Shown: positions 34,055 to 44,948 of the stretch, piece by piece
Numbering within the stretch: position 1 is the first letter of the stretch
Layout: every line of letters begins with the position of its first letter
The notes under the pieces: generated by a model
What the model saw: only the letters and a program-made list of their open reading frames with translations
Databases searched by the model: none
Told to the model about the DNA's origin: nothing
Translations under genes and position numbers: made by a program
NCBI GenBank assembly: GCA_963576725.1
Contig: OY755244.1
Coordinates: forward strand, 38,423,855-38,487,854
Origin: Azorinus chamasolen
Lineage: Eukaryota; Mollusca; Bivalvia; Cardiida; Solecurtidae
Reading direction: 5' to 3'
DNA: 64,000 nucleotides

Positions 34055-34220
34055 TTTCTTAAGCGGTACTTCCATCTTACACCTATTGTTTTTTTGTTTT
34101 ATATTTGTGCGTTTCTTTGAGTTTTGATAGATATGTACATTTGCTGTGTTTCCTGTTGTGGTGCTGTTCAGGCGGCTGTGTGTTTTGGTTCTACATGACT
34201 CATAGTTGTACTTTTATGAA
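34055..34220 (+). repeat. Shared segment of unknown element, copy 2
   Basis: Partner of 30680-30890: AGCGGTACTTCCATCTTACA, TTGTGCGTTTCTTTGAGTTT and TGTACATTTGCTGTGTTTCC in the same order, followed by a SINE. Confidence 0.5.
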
Positions 34221-34228
34221 ATATAATC

Positions 34229-34470
34229 CACGAGGTCTCCGTGGCCAAGTGGTAATATTTTACGACAGACGATCACTTAGCTGTAGTTCGAAGCCCGGTC
34301 TGGGCATTTGTATTTTTCATGTGAGGTAGACTACTACTTGGCTTGGGGTAGGTCGGTGGTTCTATCCGTGTGTTCGTCTGTGCGAGCCAATGCAATTTGT
34401 TCCATAGACAGAAAACAATGCAATTTTATACGTGCCCGAAAAAACTCCGGGGGTCTTACTCCACATATAA
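34229..34470 (+). repeat. tRNA-derived SINE, copy 1
   Basis: An A-box-like TGGCCAAGTGG (34242) and a weak B-box AGTTCGAAGCC (34286) are followed by the family body: GGTAGGTCGGTGGTTCTA, CAATTTGTTCC and CCGGGGGTCTT. Copies with the same body are at 44949 (plus) and 53625 (minus). Confidence 0.65.
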
Positions 34471-34502
34471 TTAAACGTACGTAGTGCTATGTCTGAATTA
34501 CT

Positions 34503-34747
34503 TTAATCATTCGCTTGCTATTCACGTCAATATACCTACCTGTAAATAGTGAAGACCCAGATGAGACAGCTCCTGCAGGAGCTGTCTCATCAGGGTCTGC
34601 AATATTTACAAGTTGATTGTGCAACCAGTGCAATCCGCAGCAGTGATTGCACAGCGAAATACTTGTACACAGTGAAGATAATTATACAACAGGACATGGG
34701 TAAAGAAGGAGAAATGTATTTTAAAATTCAGCACGGTAAGGGTTTAA
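34503..34747 (-). repeat. TTAA hairpin element, family B copy 8
   Basis: TTAATCATTCGCTTGCTATT to CGGTAAGGGTTTAA, with a standard core and small internal deletions. Confidence 0.8.
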
Positions 34748-34801
34748 TTGCAAATCATGAATGTAAACAATTCAATGACATTGTTACTGTGAAAACAACC
34801 G

Positions 34802-35070
34802 TAGAATCATATCTTTATAATGATTTAAGCAAACAGAACAAACCCTAATCAGACTGTTCCTACAGCAAACGTTTGAATTCGGTCTTCTTTGTTTGCAAAG
34901 GCATGGACAGCATTTATATGAGGGAATCATATATAATATATATGATTCCCTCATATAAATGCTGTCCATGCCTTTGCAAACAAAGAAGACCGAATTCAAA
35001 CGTTTGCTGTAGGAACAGTCTGATTAGGGTTTGTTCTGTTTGCTTAAATCATTATAAAGATATGATTCTA
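34802..35070. repeat. Perfect 269-bp palindrome
   Basis: The left arm 34802-34935 is the exact reverse complement of 34937-35070, with a single central base at 34936. The arm carries family C material (TTTGCAAAGGCATGGACAGC, CAAACGTTTG, GCAAACAGAACAAACCCTAA). No mismatch was seen in 134 bp, so it is either very recent or an assembly artefact. Confidence 0.9.
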
Positions 35071-35374
35071 ATTGTTTTGCCTGTTGTCGCCCTTACTTTT
35101 GACATTCTGAAAGTAGGAGATCATTCGAAAGCTAAAACAGCAATTCGAAAAGAGTAAAATGCAAGACTCGGTTTCATTGAATCTGTGCATGAGCAGTTAT
35201 TAAGAGTGCATCTCTACCGATGCCCCTAGCAACGCCTTAAGCGGTATTCAAATTTCATAACTAGCAGTATCGAAACTAATGATCCCGAATGAATAGAAAG
35301 AACAAGCCATAGTGTATGCCATGTATGTTGATGGATATATATTATACATTGTATATAGAGGATCTTACATGAAT

Positions 35375-35472
35375 GTTCATTACAAATTGTTTTCATGAAA
35401 CAGGTTTACTATATTAGCGAGTGTCATGTTCATTATAGTAAACGAGTTTCATGAAAACAATTTGTAATGAAC
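35375..35472. repeat. Hairpin with 27-bp outer arms
   Basis: GTTCATTACAAATTGTTTTC through ATGAAAC pairs with GTTTCATGAAAACAATTTGT through AATGAAC. An inner pair (GTTTACTATA / TATAGTAAAC) continues the stem. Confidence 0.75.
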
Positions 35473-35919
35473 TCGAATTTAAGATTCATTTTATCACATA
35501 AGCTTTAAAATTGCCATAAAAATGAAATAGGCTATAGCTGACGGCTATTTCGGTCATTGCTATGCACATACCGTAGTAATACAACAGACGACGCACATGG
35601 TGCGCTACAATTGGCTAACACCGAAACGAGTGCTACGATTGGCTGACGATGCAAATTTGCATAATATATGCACTAGTGCATTTCAGCGATTGACGGCACG
35701 CATGGTACGGCACTCTCACAACGCAGATTTTGTGATAAATATGGTTCTACAGTTTCTGCCTTGGTCAAACACTCACTAGTGTCAATATATTAATCAAATT
35801 AATATTCATAATATTATCATTTCTTACATGCATATTCATTAATCAATAATGTAATGCAATGCAAACAGTTTCCAAAGGGTGCTGCAAAGAGGATAGGTTT
35901 GTAACAAAAGTTTACTCAC

Positions 35920-35980
35920 GGTTAGCGGGCTTGCACACTGGGCAGCAAGAGCCTTCCTCTGAGACGAGTGTCTCTCCAGC
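35920..35980 (-). CDS. SCO-spondin-like gene: VWC end exon
   Basis: Acceptor ATATTATCAG and donor GTGAGT, phase 0 to 1, 61 bp. Encodes AGETLVSEEGSCCPVCKPAN; the CCPVC motif closes a von Willebrand factor C domain. It joins the preceding phase-0 exon and passes phase 1 to the CTCK exon (C+AG gives Gln). It is a 20-codon exon that would be missed without splice reasoning. Confidence 0.85.
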
Positions 35981-36246
35981 CTGATAATATATATGTACAT
36001 GTACCCCCATTGAATATTAATGCCAGAAAAATTACATCATGGATATTTATTAGCTGAAATTGTATGATGACATATCGAGGGCTTGACGCAAAACTATTCT
36101 AACTCCTTCACCAAGCCCTCGATATACACAGGTAGGATTGGTACTGACAGAAACTAGAGTCGGATCCATTATGAGTTCATAAGCAGACCCTAGTTGAACC
36201 ATATATCTCACGGATCGAATATGTAACGCGTAACTGGTACATTGTC

Positions 36247-36295
36247 ATCCTCAACATCAACATCATAATTATCATCATCATCATCATCATCCTCT
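36247..36295. repeat. (ATC)n-rich microsatellite
   Basis: A run of CATCAT-type triplets at the left of a region of low complexity. Confidence 0.8.
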
Positions 36296-36469
36296 GTGAA
36301 TACGTCAGAGAACTAATTCGGTTAGTGGGTATTCAAAGGCCAAATATATATATATAACACCAGATATTCAACTGAATTATCGAAACCCCGCCAGTGTTTA
36401 TTTTCTGCGTATGAAGGCATGTAGAAACTGGTCTCATATTAGCCATTACACAGATAATAAAAGGACAAG

Positions 36470-36930
36470 TATGACATCGTTATTATATTGAAATAACATG
36501 TATAGCAATGTCGTGTACTTCATTGAAAACAACTGTTCAGAGTTATATCAGTTTCCTATTTATGCGCATATTAACTGCACGGTATGATATCGACTTTACA
36601 GATATGCTTAAAACAATTACATCGATGGCATCTTTATTATATTGAAATGGCATGTATGACAATGTTGTTTAACCTTTTGAAATCACTGTTCAGGGTTATA
36701 AAATAACAGTTTCAAATGTATTTGCAAATAAGTGCCATTAACTGGTATGTTATCGACATTACAAATTTCCGGTAGTGATATCAAAATGGCAAACAAATGT
36801 AGTCACACGAAACTACAAATATGCTTAAAATAATGGTATGTATGACATCGTTACATGTATTTTATTAACTTTTATATGTATGACAATGCTATTTAATTCG
36901 TTGCAATCACTGTTCAGAGCTGTATCGGTT
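36470..36930. repeat. Three diverged units of a roughly 150-bp repeat
   Basis: Each unit carries GACATCG or similar, a TTATATTGAAAT segment, GTATGACAATG and a CACTGTTCAG tail, at about 36474, 36625 and 36846. Confidence 0.55.
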
Positions 36931-37034
36931 TCTTGTTTAATACAGTTATGAAACTTTAGTTCGTTTTTTGAATTAGATACCTCTTTCCACATGAACTGAA
37001 AGTCACTTTCAGTTGTGCAGAAGCAGCACTATTA

Positions 37035-37375
37035 CGCAAATGATGTTGTTGATAATGATGATGTTCGTAATGAGGATGATATTTTTGGTGATGATGTTGA
37101 TCGTGATACTGGTTACGACAACTTCGATGGTAATGATGATGGTGATCATACAGAGGAGGATGAATGATGATGCTGATTATGAATGATGATGATAATGATG
37201 ATGACAAAGATGAAGATACAGATGATGATGATTTTTGGCATCATGATTAATGATTGATTCTGGTCGTAATTATTATGATGAACACAACCATGATGCTGAT
37301 CATATTAGTTTTGATCGTGGTGGTGGTGGTGGGGGTGATGATGATTATAATGATGATGATGAGGAAGATGAGGAG
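37035..37375. repeat. GAT/ATG-rich low-complexity tract
   Basis: Interrupted GATGAT and ATGATG runs. His- and Asp-rich frames arise on both strands as a consequence. Confidence 0.85.
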
Positions 37376-37402
37376 AATGTTAAGAAGAGAAAGGAAGAGG
37401 GA

Positions 37403-37450
37403 GACAGCAGGAGCTACTACTATTTAATAATAGTAGTAGCTCCTGCTGTC
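37403..37450. repeat. Short perfect hairpin beside the GAT tract
   Basis: GACAGCAGGAGCTACTACTA pairs with TAGTAGTAGCTCCTGCTGTC around an AT-rich turn. Confidence 0.85.
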
Positions 37451-37673
37451 CCCTTTATTAGTATTATCATTGTGATGCTGATTTGATTATGGTAATGGTT
37501 TTATATCACAAATACGTTTATGTGTTATATAACGTTCAACAGACCCTGATAAGATGCTCCCCGTAGGGCCCTGTGTCTACTCTGTTTGCAAAGGCGTTAA
37601 CAAACTTTTACATGAGAGGAAAAGGTTAACGACACAGTCAATTCAATATAAAAGAATATACTTGTGATAGGAG

Positions 37674-37877
37674 TTTATCCCTTTCGCTGCCAAACTGTGT
37701 CGTCTGCTAAAGTTTTCGTCTGCTACAAATTTTCATTTTTTTATTTTCTTCATTTTTGTTTCAAAAATATAGTAACAGTAACAAACAGTTTGGATCCTGA
37801 TGAGACGCCGAGTTACTCGGCGTCTCATCTGGATCCAAACTGTTTGCATAGGTTATCACAGATCCGACATTGGCAAC
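37674..37877 (+). repeat. Family A element truncated by family D
   Basis: It starts TTATCCCTTTCGCTGCCAAA and keeps the full core, but stops at ATTGGCAAC, where the TA-flanked element begins. The expected AGCGAAAGGGTT end is missing. Confidence 0.75.
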
Positions 37878-38094
37878 TATAGTAGAACCCCTCTAATGCG
37901 ACCACTTAATTAATAAACGTGGGTGTCGTTATAAGCAGGTGGTTGCTTAATGCAGGACAAAAGTAATGTAGACAGCTCCTCTAGGAAATTTCTGCATTAC
38001 TTTTGTCCTGCATTAAGCTACCACTTGCCTCTACCACCCTGAATTATACCTCTTTTAGGTGGTCGCATTAGAGGGGTTGTACTTTACTCTGATT
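37878..38094. repeat. TA-flanked hairpin element, family D copy 4
   Basis: AGTAGAACCCCTCTAATGCG start and CGCATTAGAGGGGTTGTACT end. It shares the GACAGCTCCTCTAGGAAATT type core with the 29034 copy. Confidence 0.75.
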
Positions 38095-38836
38095 AGTGGG
38101 CTCATCCAGGAGAACTCCGATGTGGGTGTATATTGTGTGCATATGCCAGTGCAACTATCTCCCGAATACACATGGTTAACTCTTTAACCCTTACAACGCT
38201 GAAATTACAACTGGACTATTCCAAAATTTAAAAAAAGTCAAGTTTATGGTAAATATCTAGAGATTTCCTGAAGAAAAAAGTAATCTGACAACAATGCAGA
38301 CCCTGGTGAGAGGGCTCCCCTAGGAGCAAATCTGTTTGGCACTGACTAAATTTTTTCCTTCGGACGAGACTATAAACCGAGGTCTGACGTATCAGTGCTT
38401 TACACTGGGCATCTAAAAGAACCAGAGACACTCAGTCGATAATGAGAGTTGGGCATCGCGCCCGGGTTTCTCTGTATCCTCTCCCCTTCTCTGGAACGTC
38501 CAATTAGCCCATAGTGAGCAGATACGGACGCAAATCGATATTTTTGGTTAAGAAAGCACAACTTTGAACGTAAAGCAGACTATAATATATTAGTTGAAAT
38601 TTATCTGACGCCGTATGGTTTAAATCATTAAAAATGTGAAAAAATCGGGTACTCTGTTACTCCGACCTGTTGTAAATTTTCTTGATTCTGACCTGTAGCG
38701 GCTTTTGACAATGTATTGACGAGACAGCGAAGCACGTATAGCAAAACCTCTCTAAACCGGATGATCAATGTAGTATACATATCGGTGTTTGGAGACAGGT
38801 GGCAGCTGTTTTCTGTACTTGAAAGGGTGTACACAT

Positions 38837-39062
38837 ATTTAACCATTTATTCCATGAATATTCAGGTTGAAATAATGACATCATGAATTTTAATAAGATT
38901 ACACGTGTAATTGTTATGGACACGGGGAAGTTTAAGCCCTGCCAAAAACTGTAGAATCAAACAAAGGAGACCCTAGTTAGACGGCTTCTATAGGAGCTCT
39001 CTGATATGGGTCTACCCTGTTTGCAAAGGCATAGACCGTCGTATTTATGGAGTAAAGGGTCT
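38837..39062 (-). repeat. Family C element, reverse
   Basis: AACCATTTATTCCATGAATA to TTTATGGAGTAAAGGG, with the core AGACCCTAGTTAGACGGCTT / CTGATATGGGTCTACCCTG. Confidence 0.55.
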
Positions 39063-39400
39063 AGTGCTTTTCTGAGAGAAATGTTTGTAGATTCTACTTG
39101 TCCTTAACCCTTCAACTCCCGCGAGCTCATAGATGGGACATATGCAATCAGTTTCAACCAAGATCAGAGAGTTTCTGGAGGCGCCCTCTGATCAGGGTCA
39201 ATACTGTTTGCTGAACCCAAGAATGACAATGGTTTATCTAGTATTGTTTGGATGCGATTTCCTCCTTAATATGACAAATGAACCAAAATCTAGTTTGGTT
39301 GAATGTACTGTAGATAATATTGGGCTTAATGGATTAAATAGAATAATGTTTTCTTGAATTATGGTTATCCTCTTTATACCTGCAAAATGTGTTTTCTTAC

Positions 39401-39502
39401 CTGGCAGTGGGGATCGGTGCAGACCTTCTGCTTGTTGAGTGACCCATTGATGCAATAGTGTTCATAGCAACTATCTACCTCATCTGGCACGGATCCTTTA
39501 TT
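39401..39502 (-). CDS. SCO-spondin-like gene: VWC middle exon
   Basis: Acceptor TTCTCTTTATAG and donor GTAAGA, phase 0 to 0, 102 bp (34 codons). Reads NKGSVPDEVDSCYEHYC, INGSLNKQKVC, TDPHCQ. The C-Y-x-x-x-C and C-x(4)-C spacing belongs to a VWC domain between the second TIL domain and the CCPVC exon. An NGS glycosylation site is present. This VWC has phase-0 introns, unlike the two earlier VWC modules. Confidence 0.85.
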
Positions 39503-39715
39503 CTATAAAGAGAACACGCCATCAAAGATAAGGTACAATACGCGTTATGTACAGCCAAACAATGTATGTCGAACTTTAGATGTTGTTTGGGGTGGTTTAA
39601 CCCTTTGACAAATACATATTCATGTAAGAACTAATAACATAATGAATATTAATTGGTATAATTGCATATTAACACAGCAATGTTCAGCTGTCTCAGAAGC
39701 TATTTTCATATTCGA

Positions 39716-39934
39716 TTAACTCTTTTACCACCAATGTCTCAAAACTGCACCACGGCAAATAGTGCAGTCCCAGATCAGACGCCGCCTTTTCAACTTCACT
39801 TTTTGTCTCAAACAATATTTCTCTATATATGCTTTATTACTTTGAGATTTGCATTTATTTATATTGTTTTACCGAATGATTTAACAAAATAGGACTGGAG
39901 ACGACAATTAGAACTCTTGCGCCGAAAAAGTTAA
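39716..39934 (+). repeat. TTAA hairpin element, family L copy
   Basis: TTAACTCTTTTACCACCAAT to GCGCCGAAAAAGTTAA, with CAGTCCCAGATCAGACGCCG inside. The right core arm is deleted. Confidence 0.65.
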
Positions 39935-40092
39935 AGGCGTTTCTGTCAGATGCAACGCCGAGTAACTGTTGCCAAAGGTAATACTGATGTATATATGGTA
40001 TCATTATCTGTGTGTGGTGAGTGTACATTATGATTGGTGTTTACCAGAGATCCTGATAAAATGTGTAATTTGAAACGTTTTCAAAATAACAT

Positions 40093-40196
40093 CTTTATTT
40101 CCCCCGATAAACCCTATGTTGTAACCATTCTTTAGAAATGTCTCGAAGAGACGATTCTACAGAGTGGTAACAGAAGAGTGGTAACAACATAGGGTT
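40093..40196. repeat. Short palindromic element, family G copy 4
   Basis: CTTTATTTCCCCCGATAAAC, TCTTTAGAAATGTCTCGAAG and complement, with a 16-base internal duplication (AGAGTGGTAACA). It abuts a family B copy. Confidence 0.6.
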
Positions 40197-40445
40197 TAAC
40201 CCTTCTCTTGCTGAATTTTTAAATACATTTCCCCTTCTTTACCCATGCCCTTTTGTATAATTAAATATATCTTCACTGTGTACAAGTATTTCGCTGTGCA
40301 ATCATTGCTGTGGATCACACTGGTTACACAATCAACTTGTCAATAGTGCAGACCCTGATGAGACAGTTCCTGCAGGAGCTGTCTCATTTGCGTCTTCACT
40401 ATTTACAGGTAGGTATATTGACGTGAATAACAAGCGAAGGGTTAA
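40196..40445 (+). repeat. TTAA hairpin element, family B copy 9
   Basis: TTAACCCTTCTCTTGCTGAA to CAAGCGAAGGGTTAA, intronic in the SCO-spondin-like gene. Confidence 0.85.
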
Positions 40446-40539
40446 TTAATGAAAAAAACAACAGTTTTGGTACTTGAGTACCCACGTTTGATCTGTTGAT
40501 TTGGTGGTAACCATTGAAAATTGTTCAAGTGTTACTTAC

Positions 40540-40733
40540 TGGTACAGTTTCACCCACATATTCACATTCGTCACATTGTCCTGGCCGGACGCATTTGTCA
40601 CCTTTCATGACAAACCCCTCGTCACATTGACATGCCAACATCGTATTCTCGCAGTTTTCGTCTTCAGGGATTGATTTGCACTCCCGTCTCTTACATGCGA
40701 TAAACTGCTTGAACGTCGCATTATCCATGCATT
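40540..40733 (-). CDS. SCO-spondin-like gene: second TIL domain and VWC start
   Basis: Acceptor AATATGTTTAG and donor GTAAGT, phase 1 to 0, 194 bp. Reads ECMDNATFKQFIACKRREC, then a C-E-N run to MLACQCDEGFVMKGDKCV and PGQCDECEYVGETVP. The CQC-x-x-G-F/Y-V motif and ending C-V-x-P-x-x-C are typical of trypsin-inhibitor-like (TIL) domains. The last C-x-x-C begins a VWC that continues in the next exons. The phase change from 1 to 0 here is matched by the following exon, which supports the join. Confidence 0.87.
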
Positions 40734-40779
40734 CTAAACATATTCACGTAGTTAGCAGACCACAAAATCATATAACTTC

Positions 40780-40880
40780 ATAAGCAAACAGAGCAGACAC
40801 AGATCGGACGGCTACTGTAAGATGTGTGTCTACTCTGTTTGCAAAGGCGTAGAAATGCATATTTATGGAGTAAAGGGTTA
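40780..40880 (-). repeat. Family C fragment
   Basis: AAGCAAACAGAGCAGACACA, TCTGTTTGCAAAGGCGTAGA and TTTATGGAGTAAAGGGTTA. Only the terminal half is left. Confidence 0.6.
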
Positions 40881-41344
40881 CTATAAAGTAACTTATTATA
40901 CTGCAAGGTAAAAGCCTCACTTCTGATTGGTTAACTAGCCGTATACATAAATCTATGTACCCTGTGAGCTGACAGGGTACATAGAAATTCCCTATGGCAG
41001 GCCCAACATATTATGATCAGAAACCAAATGACCGACTTCTCGACTCGGCTAAACAGTAGCAGAATTCATAATAGATAATTATTGATACGTAAAGAAAAAT
41101 ATGCAGAAACGAATTAAAAAACACTTTTGTTTGAAATGACCAATAAAACCGTTTTTAGAGGAGTTATTATATCGTCCATCCATCTATTATAACACGAACG
41201 CCGATGAAATACAATACGCACACCACTTCGGATACCTTCGGGTAGAAATAATGGGGCGCTTTTAGGGGAATTAGTGTGTTTAGTGATTCAATATACCAAC
41301 ATGGATTTATATAAATAATCCGAACTGTAAAACTTTGCAGCATA

Positions 41345-41475
41345 ATACATTCGTTATACAGTTCTTTCCCAGGGTACATGGCGATTGTTTTGCCTAACGG
41401 CTCGGGCAACATGATTTTCCTCAGCCGGGAATAAATCATCATGTACCCTGGGAAGGAACTGTATAACTAATGATG
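41345..41475. repeat. Loose hairpin around GGTACATG
   Basis: ATTCGTTATACAGTTCTTTC and CCAGGGTACATG pair with CATGTACCCTGG and GGAACTGTATAACTAATG across a loop of about 60 bases. A smaller GTACCCTGT hairpin is at 40958-40982. Confidence 0.6.
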
Positions 41476-42130
41476 TACTTTTAAAATAGGGCAAACGACA
41501 CGACATGACATCTGCTGGACAGAATCAGAGTAACATATAAACGTGACATATTAAAATGGCCATCTAGCCTTTGTATTCGTGTATAGTTTTATCCTAACTT
41601 GACAACAGTAGTGTAACACTGTTATCTTCCTTTTCCGGGAATTATTTCACATTGCGTGTAGAGTTGTAAAGAGTTGACTTAGGTCAAACTGCTAAAAAAT
41701 AATGATACTGTATGGTCATGTCGGGGTTTTATCTCGTCCGGACATATATACTGCTCAATATCCCTTAAATATTTCACATGAAGAGCTCTGCAATACACAT
41801 CACCATGTTGCCACACACAAGCTGGTTTATTTAACGTGTATGGTGGTCTGTTCGATGCACAAATTATAAAAATTATTAACACCTGAACACTATAATGTGT
41901 TGTTATCTACAGACAGACAAGGCCAAGTGTATCAATTACGTATAAACGTCAAACATTTGTTTAGATTATGTTTAGATTATAGTCTACTATAGTTATATAA
42001 ACGCCATCAACAGATTGAGAAGTCTAAAAGCACAGTAAGGCTCTTTATATATGCGCTTTGTCTACTAGATGACCCAGATTACGAAACTGGTTTAGATTAT
42101 AGGGTAGTACATGGGTGTACATGGACATTT
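41476..42130. other. Intronic, nothing recognised
   Basis: No exon in phase 1 and no family copy was found between the TSP1 exon at 43108 and the TIL exon at 40540 in this part. Confidence 0.35.
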
Positions 42131-42357
42131 ACTTGATATAAACGCATTTTCGTGATTTTGCAAACAGAACACAACCGTGATAGCTACTTCCTGATAAGGA
42201 TCTACTCTGTCTGCTTGTGGAATTATATAAATCTGATTACACAGTTCCTGCCGAGGAAAATTATTTCCTTTGTTAATAGACCATTATTAAAACTCCAGTT
42301 AATTAATATTCATCTTGTCATTATTTTTATATGAATATTGAACAGGAAGAGTGTTAA
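42131..42357 (+). repeat. Family C element
   Basis: ATAAACGCATTTTCGTGATT start and GAACAGGAAGAGTGTTAA end. Core damaged. Confidence 0.55.
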
Positions 42358-42559
42358 GCTGGCACTTGTCATCAGTATCTACGTGTCTATAATATTATGC
42401 GTGCTCATTGCGATTGTCATTACAACAACGACGGTGTTCAATATGTAGCAAACACACGCATAATGTTGTCAAAGTGAAATTTATATTAATTATTCATACT
42501 TTATAGTTCATGTCCATCATTCTGACAAAATATTTGATCTGGGTATACATTGGAGTCTT

Positions 42560-43035
42560 GATATCTCGACCTAGGATAACTCGAACGTTGGGATAACTCG
42601 AACTTAAAATCCGGTCCTTAAAACGTTTTCATACATAATTCCTCTAAACTGTATCACTCCGCATACAGTAAAACCCCTCTAATACGACCATCAAAAATGG
42701 GCATAATTCTGGGTGGCAGAGGCAGGTGGTAGCTTAATGCTGGACGAAAGTTATGCAGAAAGCTCCTATAGGAGCTTTCTGCATAACTTTCGTCCTGCAT
42801 TAAGCAACCACCTGCTTAAACGACGCCACTGACTGTTTATTAAATGGTCGCATTAGAGGGGTGTTACTGTATTTCGAAACACATGTGACAGCGTAATGCA
42901 GGTCAAACAGAAGCGTCCAACATTATCTAAGATCTGTATTAAGCTGTAAACCTGAGCAATTGTCCAGATTAAAAATCGGATAAATCGAATTTCTGTTATC
43001 TTGAAGTAACTTGTATGGTCTTTTAAAGTTCGAGA
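42560..43035. repeat. Family K element interrupted by family D
   Basis: GATATCTCGACCTAGGATAA and GTTCGAGATATCGAAACTC form the outer inverted ends. A family D copy is inserted at 42664-42871 at a TA. Confidence 0.65.
42664..42871. repeat. TA-flanked hairpin element, family D copy 5 (nested)
   Basis: TACAGTAAAACCCCTCTAAT and ATTAGAGGGGTGTTACTGTA. The interior hairpin is nearly perfect with AAAGCTCCTATAGGAGCTTT at its centre. Confidence 0.85.
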
Positions 43036-43107
43036 TATCGAAACTCAACTATAGAATTATGTAAATTATGTACTGCTTTTCCCGCTTGGTTAGAATTAGT
43101 TGTTTAC

Positions 43108-43266
43108 CTTGACAAGGATGTAGGCTGCATGTGGCTGTTTCCTCCAGGGACAGACCTTCGCAGTCAGGAGCATCGGTTACAATTTGCCTTTGTCTGGTCA
43201 TTACTCCTTCGCCACATTCTTTTGAACAGTCTGTAAAGTTGGACCAGTCACTTAACTCACAGTGTT
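43108..43266 (-). CDS. SCO-spondin-like gene: TSP1 repeat
   Basis: Acceptor GTATATTTCAG and donor GTAAAC, phase 1 to 1, 159 bp. Reads HCELSDWSNFTDCSKEC, GEGVMTRQRQIV, then SLEETATCSLHPCQ. The W-x-x-x-x-x-C-S-x-x-C-G-x-G pattern and the C-x(4)-C ending define a thrombospondin type-1 repeat in which one of the usual tryptophans is missing. The SLEETATC segment is shared with the next TSP1 exon upstream. NFT glycosylation site. Confidence 0.9.
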
Positions 43267-43465
43267 CTGAAATATACAAAGAAATCCGAACGTGAAACAA
43301 TTCTGCAACATATAAGCTTCTCCACAATGAAGTGTTGCAAACAGTATATACCTAAACCATCAGCTGCTTCAAACATATATCATTTTATAAAATTTGTTAT
43401 TTTATATTAAACCATTACTTTAAAATTACGCCTTTCTATGCATTTCAATCAGACTAGACGCAGAT

Positions 43466-43647
43466 CAGGGTCCATGCTTATAAAACGTTTAGTTGAGTCT
43501 GAGATCGTTCTCAAGGTTTTGATTGGTCAGATTTGAGCCTTTGGCTCAAATCTGACCAATCAAAAGCTTGAGAACTCAAATCTGACCAATCAACAGCTTG
43601 AGAACGATACTCAGACTCAACTAAAAGCTTTATAAGCATGGACCCAG
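43466..43647. repeat. CCAAT-rich palindrome, family F, nested in family C
   Basis: CAGGGTCCATGCTTATAAAA to TTTATAAGCATGGACCC. It interrupts a family C element whose flanks are at about 43407-43465 and 43648-43848. Confidence 0.8.
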
Positions 43648-43975
43648 AGGTTCCTGTATGAACTAATTGACATCTGCTCTGTTAGCTTGAGAAATAAATT
43701 ATAAATATAGATACGAATCTATACTTTCTGCCATGGCCAACACATCCTGTATGCATGGCTCATTCTGAAAATAAAATAAACTAGATCTAATTCATTTACA
43801 TGGTGTTATTATTTATCCCAAGAATATTCACGGTATAAAACGTTAAATTCACATGCATTTCACCCCGCCACACACACACACACACTAAAGAACTACGTTT
43901 AGTGTTTGAAAACGGCGTAGAACCATATCAGCTGCTGTATTCAAACAAGGGCACATGGGTCCAAGGTTGCAAATC

Positions 43976-44177
43976 CGAATGCGCTCTAATGCGACCACTT
44001 AATGAACAAACAAGGCTGTCTTGGTAAGCAGGTGGTTGCTTAATGGAGGACAAAGGTTATGCAGAAAGCTCCTATAGGAGCTTTCTGCATAATAGTCCTG
44101 CATTAAGCTACCACCTGCCTTTGCCACTGTGAATTATGCCCCCTTTTGGTTGTTGCATTAGAGGGGTTTTTACTGTA
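43976..44177. repeat. TA-flanked hairpin element, family D copy 6
   Basis: The left end is decayed (ATGCGCTCTAATGCGACCAC), the right end intact (TTAGAGGGGTTTTTACTGTA). Centre GCTCCTATAGGAGC. Confidence 0.75.
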
Positions 44178-44356
44178 TCTGATTGGTCAGATTCTTGAGA
44201 ATTATCGCAGATTCAAGCAAAACGTTTTATTACCTCGGGGCCTGAATATACTCTGCATTGTTCTTTCTACTTCCTCGTTGATCGCGTGCGTCTAATATCA
44301 GCATGATTAGTGTTTGATCATATACAACTTTACATGACCTATTATATATACATGTA

Positions 44357-44507
44357 GGGAATATTACGATACTTTGGCACCGGATCACTCGAGTTGTGTG
44401 TGTAAAGGCTATATCCCGCGAGACCGAAGGTCGAGTGGGCTATAGCCTTTACACACACAACGAGAGTGATCCGGTGCCAAAGATATGCAAAGTATCGTAA
44501 TATCCCT
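44357..44507. repeat. Foldback with about 60-bp arms
   Basis: AGGGAATATTACGATACTTT, GGCACCGGATCACTC and GTGTGTGTAAAGGCTATA pair with their complements at 44441-44507. A short GATATGCAAA insert on the right breaks the symmetry. Confidence 0.8.
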
Positions 44508-44948
44508 TTTATTATATACCTGAAATAGTAAAAAAATCAAAATGACAGAAATACTCCGAACTATATTATGTGCCGCAGTGCTCCCAAGAGCTCCTCAATA
44601 CATTGCGTATTAATATATGCAAATAAACAGAATAAAAACTAAAAAATAGCGATTGACTTGATCTCTTCGATTCAACAAAACAATCCTGATTTAAAGTGTT
44701 AAAGTGAATAATATTAACACCGGAATAATGTGTATGTGAGAGGTTTAATCACTATCACAACCTGTGACGATCAAAGGTTGGATTCGGCGACAATATAGGC
44801 GAGAAATCAAAACGAGTAGCTTGATCACCGTGGAAGCGTACTTCAGACAACGGATTGGACAAGACATTGAGCTGTGTATTGGAAGGATTTTACAGAATTC
44901 GCGGAGGTACGTGTTTGACCGAGCATCTATCTATATCTATCTAGATTA

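Noticed and set aside
34784..35157. Identical proteins encoded on both strands
   Set aside because: A consequence of the perfect palindrome.
37035..37486. His- and Asp-rich open frames
   Set aside because: Low-complexity GAT tract.
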